DNA of 51,632 bases from Candidatus Uhrbacteria bacterium RIFCSPHIGHO2_02_FULL_46_47 (GTDB taxonomy: Bacteria > Patescibacteriota > Patescibacteriia > GWA2-47-26), in the NCBI GenBank assembly GCA_001790815.1, contig MGDU01000025.1, positions 1-51,632 of the forward strand, read 5' to 3'. Positions 43,753 to 50,993 of the stretch are shown in pieces. The position numbers and the translations under genes were made by a program. The notes below the pieces were generated by a model. That model had not been told where the DNA came from. It worked only from the letters and a program-made list of their open reading frames with translations, and made no database searches. Within the stretch, counting starts at the first letter, position 1; the number at the start of each line of letters is the position of its first letter.

Positions 43753-45375
43753 ATGGGTGACATAAAATTAGGCATCAATCCCAAGCGCGAACTTTTTGTC
43801 TGGGGGCCGATTGAGGGGGCATGGCAATATCCTTCGTATTGGGTCTTGACTTACTTCAGTCGGTTTCCAAAAACCTATGGCGTGCATTGGCCAGAGGCGC
43901 TTTTTGCGTTTAATCATCATAAGATGACCTATATTTGCGAATACGATGCGTTGCGTGCCGCAGGATGGCGGGTGATGGAGAAATGGATTTTGCCGGATGA
44001 GAAATATAATTTAGTGCGCGGGAGGTTTGATCAGGCGGTTAAACAGCTTCTTGCGCTCAATCATAAAATAATGCAGATGATTGACCCTCACCCTGCCCTC
44101 CCCGGGGCCTGCGCTCACTCGGCCCGTCTTCGACCCCCGCGGGAGAGGAATAAGGTGAGGGGAGCACTCAATGCAGAACTGTACCATCAGTGGAAAGAAG
44201 CGTATCTAGATTTTTGGAATCATGGGACGGTGTCGGAGCTGGCCAATTGGGGCGGGGAAAAGTTTTTAATGGATGCGCTTAAAAAACGCGGACTGGCTGG
44301 CCAAGAATATCTGCAGGCGCTGGAAGTTTTAAGCGCGCCGTCGGAGTTGGGATTTTTTCAAGAGGAAGAAAGGGATTTGTTGAGGATTGCCCTTATGCAT
44401 AACCCTCCCCAGCCCTCCCTTATCTTAAGGGAGGGAGATCTATTGAAACCCCCTCTTAAGGTAAGAGGGGGTAGGGGGAGTTATGAGGTAGGTGATGATA
44501 ATTTGATGAATGATCTGAAGAAGCACGCGCAAAAGTATTTTTGGCTACACAATAGTTATTATGGCGCACAAGTGCTCAATGTTGCGGATTTTGCAAAGCG
44601 ACTCAAAGAGGAAATAAAGAAGGGCCATATTCAAGAACGACTGCGGGCAATAGAGAAGGCGCCACAAGAGCGTGCGCGCGCCAAAGAAGCCATGATCAAA
44701 AAACTGGAGTTTTCAAAATTGGAAGCCACTGTGGCGCGTAAGCTTGGCCAGACAATTTCCTGGCAAGATGAACGGAAAAAATATGTGTGGCAAGCCAATC
44801 AAGTGATTGATATTTGGTTGCAGGAGGTAGCAAAGCGCGCGCGGGCGCCGTTGGTGATGTGTAAAGATTTGATGCCAGAAGAAATTGAAGCGGTATTGTC
44901 GGGTGCTAAAGTAAATGTGCGCCGCCTGGCACAAAAGCGGCGCGTTAGTGTAATGCATTTGGAATGGAGAAAAGGCACTTTGCGAGTGTATGCCGACAAA
45001 GACGCGCTTAAAAGGTTAGTTCCATTTGAAAGGCGTGCGACTAGTGGTATAGCAGAAGTGCAAGGACTGGTGGTAAGCCGTGGACTAAAGGTACGCGGGA
45101 GAGTGCGTTTGATTTTTTCACCCCATAAAGAACAGCAGCGGATGAAACAAGGAGATATTTTGGTCACTGCCATGACTTCGCCGGACTACATTGTGGTCAT
45201 GAAGCGGGCGGCCGCAATTGTAACCGATGAGGGAGGGATGACCTCGCATGCGGCCGTGGTCTCTCGCGAGCTTGGCATACCCTGCATTGTCGGAACCAAA
45301 GTCGCCACGCAAGTATTTAAGGATGGAGATTTGGTGGAGGTGGACGCTTATAAAGGATTAGTGAAAAAGTTATGA
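43753..45375 (+). CDS. Phosphohistidine swivel-domain protein D
   Basis: A 540-aa protein. The helical region has SAPSELGFFQEEERDLLRIA, KYFWLHNSYYGAQVL and SWQDERKKYVWQ; the swivel domain has His499 in TDEGGMTSHAAVVSRE, then PCIVGTKVATQVFKDGDLVEVDA. Two repeat elements are in frame: 44084-44162 and 44401-44483. The second falls at the same place as the insertion in C, after RIAxxHN, so it is either inherited or a preferred site. Stop and next start overlap (ATGA), coupling it with E. No ATP-binding or PEP-binding domain. Confidence 0.87.
   Translation: MGDIKLGINPKRELFVWGPIEGAWQYPSYWVLTYFSRFPKTYGVHWPEALFAFNHHKMTYICEYDALRAAGWRVMEKWILPDEKYNLVRGRFDQAVKQLLALNHKIMQMIDPHPALPGACAHSARLRPPRERNKVRGALNAELYHQWKEAYLDFWNHGTVSELANWGGEKFLMDALKKRGLAGQEYLQALEVLSAPSELGFFQEEERDLLRIALMHNPPQPSLILREGDLLKPPLKVRGGRGSYEVGDDNLMNDLKKHAQKYFWLHNSYYGAQVLNVADFAKRLKEEIKKGHIQERLRAIEKAPQERARAKEAMIKKLEFSKLEATVARKLGQTISWQDERKKYVWQANQVIDIWLQEVAKRARAPLVMCKDLMPEEIEAVLSGAKVNVRRLAQKRRVSVMHLEWRKGTLRVYADKDALKRLVPFERRATSGIAEVQGLVVSRGLKVRGRVRLIFSPHKEQQRMKQGDILVTAMTSPDYIVVMKRAAAIVTDEGGMTSHAAVVSRELGIPCIVGTKVATQVFKDGDLVEVDAYKGLVKKL
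44084..44162. repeat. CTCACCC element, in frame (swivel D), diverged
   Basis: CCCTCACCCTGCCCTCCCC at the left; GCGGGAGAGGAATAAGGTGAGGG at the right, 44139-44161. The middle is unusual (GCGCTCACTCGGCCCGTC). Translated as HPALPGACAHSARLRPP and on. Confidence 0.8.
44401..44483. repeat. CCTCCC palindromic element, in frame (swivel D)
   Basis: CCCTCCCTTATCTTAAGGGAGGG hairpin (44413-44435) and CCCCCTCTTAAGGTAAGAGGGGG (44450-44471). Encodes PPQPSLILREGDLLKPP and on. Confidence 0.92.
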
Positions 45376-46895
45376 AAATTACAAAATTGATTTCTGAAAT
45401 TGGACGGCATACCTGGTGGTCGGAGGAAGCGCCGGGTGTGCCTCTATTTTGCATTTGGATACGCGCATTTGTGGAGCAATCCAAATTTTGGCATCCCAAA
45501 TTGCCTTCCATGATCATTGGATTTTTCAAAAATGATTTTGTGTACGAAGAAACTCCGGAAGATGAAAAATTAAAAATCTGGAATTATGTTTGGCAGAAAT
45601 ATCAGAAGAGCTCGGGTTTTATGGATGATATTTATCGGCAGTGGCGCGGTTTTGCAAAAGGAATTACCAAAGAAGGGGAGCATTTTCTTACTTACTCCAT
45701 CGCCATGAGTAATGAGGATGTTGCGCGCTCATTTGAACGATTTGCAAACTATGCAACTAATCATTGGCGCGTAACTTGGGGACTGGAAGCGGCTGATATT
45801 TTTACAAGCTATGAATTGCCGCGGATATTAACAAAAGAATTACCACATTTGGATTTTCAGGATCGCAACAATCTCGCGTTTACGCTGTCTGCTCCGACGC
45901 AATTAAGTTTTATGGAAGAAGAGCGGATTAATTTGCTTCGCATGGCAAGCCGGTCATATAGCTTTATTAAAGCGCATAAGGGGCGCGCGATCCCGGTAAA
46001 GATCCGATATGTATGCGAAAATTTGGCCACCAATTATATTTGGTTTTTTTCAAATTATCGCGAAAGCGTGCCGTTTACTGCAACGCAAGTGTGGCGGCAA
46101 TTGCAAGATCTTTGTAAACAAAGAAACCGCGCGGAATTAATAGAAGAAGCGCACAGATTACAGGGAAAGATAATGCGTCTAAAAACAGAAAAGCAAAATT
46201 TATATCGGGTACACCATATTTCAAAGAAATTGCGCTCCGCATTTGAAATTCTGGAATGTTGGAGCGATTGGACTGACGAGCGCAAACAAGTCGCTTTGGA
46301 GGTAAATTATTATTTAGAGCAATATGTCCAAGAAATTGCGCGCAGAATACAATGCGGTATATGGGAAATTAAATATATGACGCTGGATGAGTTACAAAAT
46401 TCATTGCATCAGAGTAGACCGGCTGTATCTTATGCAGTTCTTAAAGAGCGGAGGAAGTTTTCTGTATTTGTGGAGCTGAAACGGCAAGGAATGCATCAGG
46501 AGAGTATTATCACTGGTCGTGCAGCGCATTCATTGTGGGAAGCAATTTTTGGAATGCAAAAAACCGGTGAGATCTCTGGGCAAGTTGCCTCGGCTCCGGT
46601 TGCCCATATGCAAGGGCGTGTTCAAGTTGTTTTGGATGCATCAAAAACAAGATTTAAGCGTGGGGCGATTCTTGTTACAACCATGACGCGGCCAGAGTTT
46701 GTGCCGCTTATGCATCGCGCATCTGCTATCATTACAGACGAGGGTGGATTGACTTGCCACGCGGCAATTGTCTCCCGCGAGCTGGGCATTCCCTGTGTGA
46801 TCGGCACCAAGATCGCGACCAAGGTGCTCAAGGATGGGGATCTCGTGGAGGTGGATGCGACACATGGAGTAGTAACAATGCTAAAGCGGGGTTGA
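45372..46895 (+). CDS. Phosphohistidine swivel-domain protein E
   Basis: A 507-aa protein coupled to D by a 4-nt overlap. Helical part: SAPTQLSFMEEERINLLRMA, NYIWFFSNYRES and WSDWTDERKQV. Swivel domain: GAILVTTMTRPEFVPLMHRAS, His463 in TDEGGLTCHAAIVSRE, PCVIGTKIATKVLKDGDLVEVDA. The shared S-F-x-E-E-E/A and DERK motifs suggest one common helical domain in A, C, D and E. Unlike C and D it has no repeat insertion after RMA. Its TGA stop is part of the next promoter's -35 box. Confidence 0.87.
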   Translation: MKITKLISEIGRHTWWSEEAPGVPLFCIWIRAFVEQSKFWHPKLPSMIIGFFKNDFVYEETPEDEKLKIWNYVWQKYQKSSGFMDDIYRQWRGFAKGITKEGEHFLTYSIAMSNEDVARSFERFANYATNHWRVTWGLEAADIFTSYELPRILTKELPHLDFQDRNNLAFTLSAPTQLSFMEEERINLLRMASRSYSFIKAHKGRAIPVKIRYVCENLATNYIWFFSNYRESVPFTATQVWRQLQDLCKQRNRAELIEEAHRLQGKIMRLKTEKQNLYRVHHISKKLRSAFEILECWSDWTDERKQVALEVNYYLEQYVQEIARRIQCGIWEIKYMTLDELQNSLHQSRPAVSYAVLKERRKFSVFVELKRQGMHQESIITGRAAHSLWEAIFGMQKTGEISGQVASAPVAHMQGRVQVVLDASKTRFKRGAILVTTMTRPEFVPLMHRASAIITDEGGLTCHAAIVSRELGIPCVIGTKIATKVLKDGDLVEVDATHGVVTMLKRG

Positions 46896-46919
46896 CAGAA
46901 TTTATGTCAATGGTATACT
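46892..46919 (+). promoter_or_regulatory. Promoter of the third PIN module
   Basis: TTGACA (46892-46897) overlaps the TGA of swivel E; 16-nt spacer; TATACT (46914-46919). The 36-nt leader is AT-rich. Confidence 0.85.
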
Positions 46920-46955
46920 GATAATAGTTAATAAATATTATTAAATAATAAATCT

Positions 46956-47204
46956 ATGTCTAATACAGCCATTATTCCAATTTCACTCCCTAAAGAACTG
47001 GCGCGCGAAGTTGATCGTGAAGCTAAGGCGCGGTCCATGACACGCTCGGAGTTTGTGCGAGATCTTATACGCCGCCAGGTCTCTTTTTCTGCTCTTCGTG
47101 AATTACAGCGCGAGACAGCGCGCCGTGCTCCGAAGACAGGCATAAAAACATTAGAAGATGCAGTCCGCGCAGTACGCGACTTGCGAAGCGGCCGTTTGAA
47201 ATAA
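46956..47204 (+). CDS. Ribbon-helix-helix antitoxin
   Basis: An 82-aa protein. AIIPISLPKELAREVDREAKARSMTRSEFVRDLIRRQV is a clear ribbon-helix-helix (CopG/Arc-type) DNA-binding domain; the basic C-terminal part (TARRAPKTGIKTLEDAVRAV) likely wraps the toxin. It is 9 nt upstream of a PIN toxin gene. It probably represses the promoter that overlaps the stop of swivel E. Confidence 0.88.
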   Translation: MSNTAIIPISLPKELAREVDREAKARSMTRSEFVRDLIRRQVSFSALRELQRETARRAPKTGIKTLEDAVRAVRDLRSGRLK

Positions 47205-47213
47205 ACAGCGGAT

Positions 47214-47621
47214 ATGGAGCGCATTGTGCTTGACAGTAATGTGCTTGTATCCGCTTTTGCCATGCCATATGGCGTGGTGGGGCAGATTTTTGACGCATGG
47301 CAGGAGAGGCGTTTTCTTTTGGTAACTTCGGATTACATCATCAATGAAATCGGACGTATCCTTGAGATTAAGATAGGCCTTGAGCAAGATTTTATTCTTC
47401 ACAGAATTGAAGAAATATATTATATTGCTGAAGTGGTTGAGCCGGCAGTGGTGAACCATCAAAATATTGATGAAAATGACCTCCCAATACTTGGTACGGC
47501 AGTTGCGGGATACGCAGGAACAATAGTAACCGGCGATAACGTACTGCTTAAATTGCGAACATTTCGTGGTATTCGCATTATTTCGCCGCGAGATTTCCTT
47601 GATGAATTAAACGGGATATAA
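47214..47621 (+). CDS. PIN-domain toxin (COG1569-like)
   Basis: A 135-aa full-length PIN domain of the 'putative toxin component, PIN family' group: RIVLDSNVLVSAFAMPYGVVG with the first Asp, LVTSDYIINEIGRIL with the Glu, DENDLPILGTAVAGYAGTIVTGD with the later Asp residues. Predicted RNase neutralised by the antitoxin just upstream. A swivel 3'-end fragment follows 20 nt after its stop. Confidence 0.9.
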   Translation: MERIVLDSNVLVSAFAMPYGVVGQIFDAWQERRFLLVTSDYIINEIGRILEIKIGLEQDFILHRIEEIYYIAEVVEPAVVNHQNIDENDLPILGTAVAGYAGTIVTGDNVLLKLRTFRGIRIISPRDFLDELNGI

Positions 47622-47641
47622 AATATGCCTGAGATGGCCTA

Positions 47642-47686
47642 GTGGAAGTTGACGCGGTAAAAGGGATTGTGAGAAAGTTGAAATAA
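47642..47686 (+). pseudogene. Orphan 3' end of a swivel-domain gene
   Basis: Reads VEVDAVKGIVRKLK and stop (TAA). Clearly diverged at DNA level from the ends of D and E, so it is not a recent duplicate of either. It lies directly after the third PIN module, which therefore has swivel ends on both sides. Confidence 0.8.
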
Positions 47687-47881
47687 TTATTTTATATCTT
47701 CAAGTAATTTTAGATCGTTCAGTCCTTCATCAAGGCGGTCGGGGAAGTCTTGCTTAGTTGGCTGGGAAGAGGGGAGGGAGGGGATGGTTGGGCCGGTTGG
47801 GGTAGGTGGCTGTGGTGTTGCGCGTAAGCACCCTGCTCCTAAAAGCATGATTATGGCAAGAGGGAAAAATATTTTTTTCAT
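47687..47881 (-). CDS. Small lipoprotein
   Basis: A 64-aa protein. MKKIFFPLAIIMLLGAGC is a lipoprotein signal with lipobox LGAGC (Cys18). The mature part is Pro/Thr/Ser-rich (RATPQPPTPTGPTIPS) with a short acidic helical end. Its start overlaps the stop of the TSP1-repeat gene upstream by 4 nt, so both are made together at the cell surface. Confidence 0.82.
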   Translation of the reverse strand: MKKIFFPLAIIMLLGAGCLRATPQPPTPTGPTIPSLPSSQPTKQDFPDRLDEGLNDLKLLEDIK

Positions 47882-48918
47882 AATACAAGGCGCGGTCTTA
47901 TATTTTCAATAAAAAATCTCCACGCGGTTTGCAAGCTTTGCACAATGCGCACGCGATCCGTATTGTCTTTGGCGGCGTAGAGCGCAATTTTGTGTTCTTC
48001 AACTTGCGTATCAAAATCCGCAACTCGCTCCCATGGCGCGCCGTGGCTTATTAAAAGTTCAGCCGTCACTTCCAGATTATACATGCGGAAAAGCGTAAGC
48101 CAAATAATTTTTTCTTTAAAATCTTCAAGGCAGGTCGTACGCTGAGTGTTAGTTTTTGCAAGGCAGGTTTGCTTTGCCGATTGAAGATCATCCGGCAAGC
48201 CAATTACGCGCTTTGCGCATAAGATGCGCGGTTTGCCGTCTGCTTCATTCCAACATGGCGCAAGTTTGCGATAAAAGTCAGTGCACTTGGCAAATTCTTT
48301 TTGTGTTGTTTGCGCGCGGCAAAGCTCTGGGGCGTATTGAATGGAAAGTTCAAGAGTAAAATCTTCCGGACTTAATTGCAAGCGGCATTTGATGCGTTCT
48401 TTTAATGTAGGAAGCTGTCCGCATTTTAGACCTGGACACAAACGATCAGTAAATGGTCGCGGAGTAGTAATTGCCGGACAATCAAACGTACGCCGGCATG
48501 TCCGCGTTTGGTGTCCAACTTTATTGCAAGCGCTCCAGGGCGCGCAGTTCCAAGTGTCTTCACTGCAGGTTTGAGTTGCACCACCCCTAACCCCTCCTCC
48601 GGAAGGAGGGGAAATGGATTTTTCTCCCCCTGCCAGAGGGGGAGTTAGAGGGGGTGGGAGAGGCGGAGTACAAGTTTGAATTTCCGTAGGTTGGGGCGTA
48701 TCAATTGACAAGCAATCATTGGTTAGCTGGCAGGAGCGGGTTTGAGTGCCAGAGGTTGCGCACTCGCTCCAGTTACTGCAAGTCCAGGCATCAGCGCTAC
48801 AAGCCGGCGGGGGCGTAGGTGCAGATCCGCCACCACCGCCACCACCCCCACCGGCGGCAAGGACAAGGAAAGGAATCAGGAAGGAGAAGGCAGTAATAAG
48901 GGATTTGATAGTCTTCAT
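47878..48918 (-). CDS. Secreted protein with thrombospondin type 1-like repeats
   Basis: A 346-aa protein. Signal peptide (about 1-22), a poly-Gly tract of nine residues, then two TSP1-like repeats: WTCSNWSECATSGTQTRSC and WNCAPWSACNKVGHQTRTC with matching Cys patterns. A CCTCCCC element (48583-48658) lies in frame between the repeats. A Cys-containing helical domain follows (about 170-346; CRLQLSPEDF, CRAQTTQKEF, CWNEADGK). TSP1 repeats usually bind glycans or proteins; here probably a surface adhesin or scaffold. It shares a locus with the tRNA-Trp terminator. Confidence 0.82.
   Translation of the reverse strand: MKTIKSLITAFSFLIPFLVLAAGGGGGGGGGSAPTPPPACSADAWTCSNWSECATSGTQTRSCQLTNDCLSIDTPQPTEIQTCTPPLPPPLTPPLAGGEKSISPPSGGGVRGGATQTCSEDTWNCAPWSACNKVGHQTRTCRRTFDCPAITTPRPFTDRLCPGLKCGQLPTLKERIKCRLQLSPEDFTLELSIQYAPELCRAQTTQKEFAKCTDFYRKLAPCWNEADGKPRILCAKRVIGLPDDLQSAKQTCLAKTNTQRTTCLEDFKEKIIWLTLFRMYNLEVTAELLISHGAPWERVADFDTQVEEHKIALYAAKDNTDRVRIVQSLQTAWRFFIENIRPRLVL
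48583..48658. repeat. CCTCCCC palindromic element, in frame (TSP1 protein)
   Basis: CCCCTCCTCCGGAAGGAGGGG hairpin (48591-48611) and CTCCCCCTGCCAGAGGGGGAG (48624-48644); minus-strand product LPPPLTPPLAGGEK and on. Confidence 0.9.
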
Positions 48919-48936
48919 ACAAGCTAAAGTATATCA

Positions 48937-48968
48937 TACAAAAACACCCCGGTGGCAACCGAGGTATT
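48937..48968 (-). terminator. Intrinsic terminator after tRNA-Trp
   Basis: On the minus strand ACCTCGG-TTGCCA-CCGGGGT (one G-U pair) followed by GTTTTTGT. Confidence 0.85.
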
Positions 48969-48970
48969 TT

Positions 48971-49044
48971 TGGCAGGGGCGGTAGGAATCGAACCCACGA
49001 TAAAGGTTTTGGAGACCTCTGTGATACCACTTCACCACGCCCCC
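48971..49044 (-). tRNA. tRNA-Trp (CCA anticodon)
   Basis: A 74-nt cloverleaf on the minus strand. Acceptor GGGGGCG/CGCCCCU, D arm GUGA/UCAC, anticodon loop CUCCAAA with CCA at 34-36, T arm GUGGG-UUCGAUU-CCUAC, discriminator G, and an encoded CCA end. CCA reads UGG, so it is tryptophan. A terminator follows immediately. Confidence 0.96.
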
Positions 49045-49110
49045 GTAATGTATGTGATTCTATCATATATTATCCATGCAATCAAGTGCGGAAGTAGATT
49101 ATAATCTTGC

Positions 49111-49138
49111 TTGACATTCGCATGCTATTTGATAAAGT
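49111..49138 (+). promoter_or_regulatory. Promoter of the methyltransferase-domain gene
   Basis: TTGACA (49111-49116), 16-nt spacer, TAAAGT (49133-49138); 30 nt to the ATG. Confidence 0.8.
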
Positions 49139-49168
49139 ATAGGAAAGTAATAATTTGTTTTTCTAATT

Positions 49169-50791
49169 ATGACAGAGAGAGGAAACCATCTAACCCCTGA
49201 TGCGGTAGCGGCGGAAGCACCGCGCTTGGAAACTGCAGAGGGAATTTTTGAGGCACCGGAATTAGGAGCGGGTGATCCAAAAGGATATTTCACCGCAGTA
49301 TTTGATGTGGGACAATCTCGCCCGGACTTTCGCGGGCGGAAGTCAGATGTTCCGGTTGTGCGTTTAGAGTATATGCCTCCGCAAAAGGACACACCATGGC
49401 AGGTGGTTGTAAAAGTTGAAGATGGGCATGAAAGCTATGCCGTTACTCTTGATGTTCGTGATAGTTTTGATGAGCGAGCATTAGAACAGTTAGCTAAGGG
49501 TATTCATGATTTTGTTACCCAGTATAAGGCGCAAGAAGTGCGGGGCAGACTTGCCAATATTTTTGGTGAAATGACGCGCAAGGTATGTAATCCATTTGCA
49601 AGTGCGATGCAAAGCAAACGAGGCGAGATACGACCATATTTGCCGTATGATTCTGAAGGTCCAACCAATGATCATAATTTAAAGGATGCGCAGTGGCTGG
49701 CCGAGCATTTCAAAGAGCAGAAGGATGTTGATGTAGATCAGCGCGGTGAGCGGATTTTGCGCGCGACAATCGGAAGCAAAGAGTTTGAGTTTTTGCAGAG
49801 CGGAGACATGTATTTTGTATTAAATAATGTCCCTACTATTGAAGTGATGGATGCCGCCATTTCGGAAGGTATTATGACTGAAAAGGAAAAGGGAGATTTT
49901 GTTAGTTTGGAGGAGGAAGCCAAATTGAAAAAACAGACAGTTGAGCAATATCAACAAAAAGGCGTAAAACGCGGCGCGGAAAAAGACCTGCGTGATATTT
50001 GGCAAAACAGTGGAGCGAATTACGAATATGATGCGGCGCGCCGGTTATATTATTTAGAGATTGCCGGCGAGCCGGTCATGGATGAGTTTGAGCGAGATTA
50101 CATTGAACTCCTTGGCACAAATGCCGCACGCTATGACCACGCGGTTTTAGAAATAGGATTCGGCATGGGCATATCCGGGAATGCTATCCAAAAAGAGCTT
50201 GTACGGCAAGGAGATTTAGCTCTTCAGGAAGGTAGAGAGGCGAATCCCACGCATATTATTATTGAATTTAATCACGCGGTTGCTGAAAAAGCACGCGAAT
50301 GGGCTAAGCGGCAGAAGATTCCAGTAGTGGTACTGGAAGGAGATTGGAAAGAAAAAATTAAGGAAATTCCCAAAGGAATTCTTACCGGTGCTCTTGCTGA
50401 CCCGTATCCGCTTAACCTTGAAGAAAAACATAAGGATGCGGCAATGACACTTCAGGAAATACATGAGCGCTTGCGTCCAGGCGGCGTGGCAAGTATTTAT
50501 GCCGATAGTCAATATGCGCTTTCACCAGATCATGCCGCAATAGCGAAAGAAGCAGGATACAAATACATCGGAACAGTTACGACGCGATTTGCGAAAGGCG
50601 GAAAGAATACGGGTGAATATTATAACCCTAGGCTACGCATGGCTATGCCCGTATTGTACAAAGATGGTGGAACCGGTTCTGCAAATCGGCAGGCCATTGA
50701 GTTGAATGATAATGGAAAGCGGAAGTTAGTGGAGAAATTATTTATTGACAATCCTCGCCACTTCAGAGAAAAATATTTTGGCGTAGCTTAA
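49169..50791 (+). CDS. Protein with C-terminal SAM-dependent methyltransferase domain
   Basis: A 540-aa protein. About residues 325-510 form a class I methyltransferase fold: HAVLEIGFGMGISGNAIQKEL is the SAM-binding glycine motif, THIIIEFNHAVAEKAREWAK the acidic second strand, VVVLEGDWKEKI the third, and LHERLRPGGVASIYAD-like (EIHERLRPGGVASIYAD) the post-motif helix. It resembles guanidinoacetate methyltransferase-type enzymes. The N-terminal 320 residues have no fold I recognise; they are acidic and helical with a beta-rich part (AVFDVGQSRPDFRGRKSD). No signal peptide. Two very small genes follow. Confidence 0.78.
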   Translation: MTERGNHLTPDAVAAEAPRLETAEGIFEAPELGAGDPKGYFTAVFDVGQSRPDFRGRKSDVPVVRLEYMPPQKDTPWQVVVKVEDGHESYAVTLDVRDSFDERALEQLAKGIHDFVTQYKAQEVRGRLANIFGEMTRKVCNPFASAMQSKRGEIRPYLPYDSEGPTNDHNLKDAQWLAEHFKEQKDVDVDQRGERILRATIGSKEFEFLQSGDMYFVLNNVPTIEVMDAAISEGIMTEKEKGDFVSLEEEAKLKKQTVEQYQQKGVKRGAEKDLRDIWQNSGANYEYDAARRLYYLEIAGEPVMDEFERDYIELLGTNAARYDHAVLEIGFGMGISGNAIQKELVRQGDLALQEGREANPTHIIIEFNHAVAEKAREWAKRQKIPVVVLEGDWKEKIKEIPKGILTGALADPYPLNLEEKHKDAAMTLQEIHERLRPGGVASIYADSQYALSPDHAAIAKEAGYKYIGTVTTRFAKGGKNTGEYYNPRLRMAMPVLYKDGGTGSANRQAIELNDNGKRKLVEKLFIDNPRHFREKYFGVA

Positions 50792-50795
50792 ATTT

Positions 50796-50993
50796 ATGAC
50801 CAAACCATATTCTAATGATCGCGGAGATGGATATGAGGAACAGTATGTTAAAGAAAAACTTCATGATTTAGATGAGCTTAAACTCGACGCTTATCCCAAA
50901 GCTATGTCAGCGTTGGTGGCATTAGAATTAAAACCGGCAACAGAGGTGACTGTGCGAGCGAATCATGATAAAATTGATACTCTCACGCGATAA
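50796..50993 (+). CDS. Small acidic hypothetical protein
   Basis: A 65-aa protein, MTKPYSNDRGDGYEEQYVKE then KLHDLDELKLDAYPKAM and on. Charged and helical, with no recognised family. It starts 4 nt after the methyltransferase stop and overlaps the next small ORF by 29 nt, so all three are likely one operon. Confidence 0.6.
   Translation: MTKPYSNDRGDGYEEQYVKEKLHDLDELKLDAYPKAMSALVALELKPATEVTVRANHDKIDTLTR

Noticed and set aside
5620-48658. CTCACCC repeats as a CRISPR array
   Set aside because: Copies are dispersed, palindromic, of different lengths and mostly inside genes; there is no regular spacer pattern and no cas gene.
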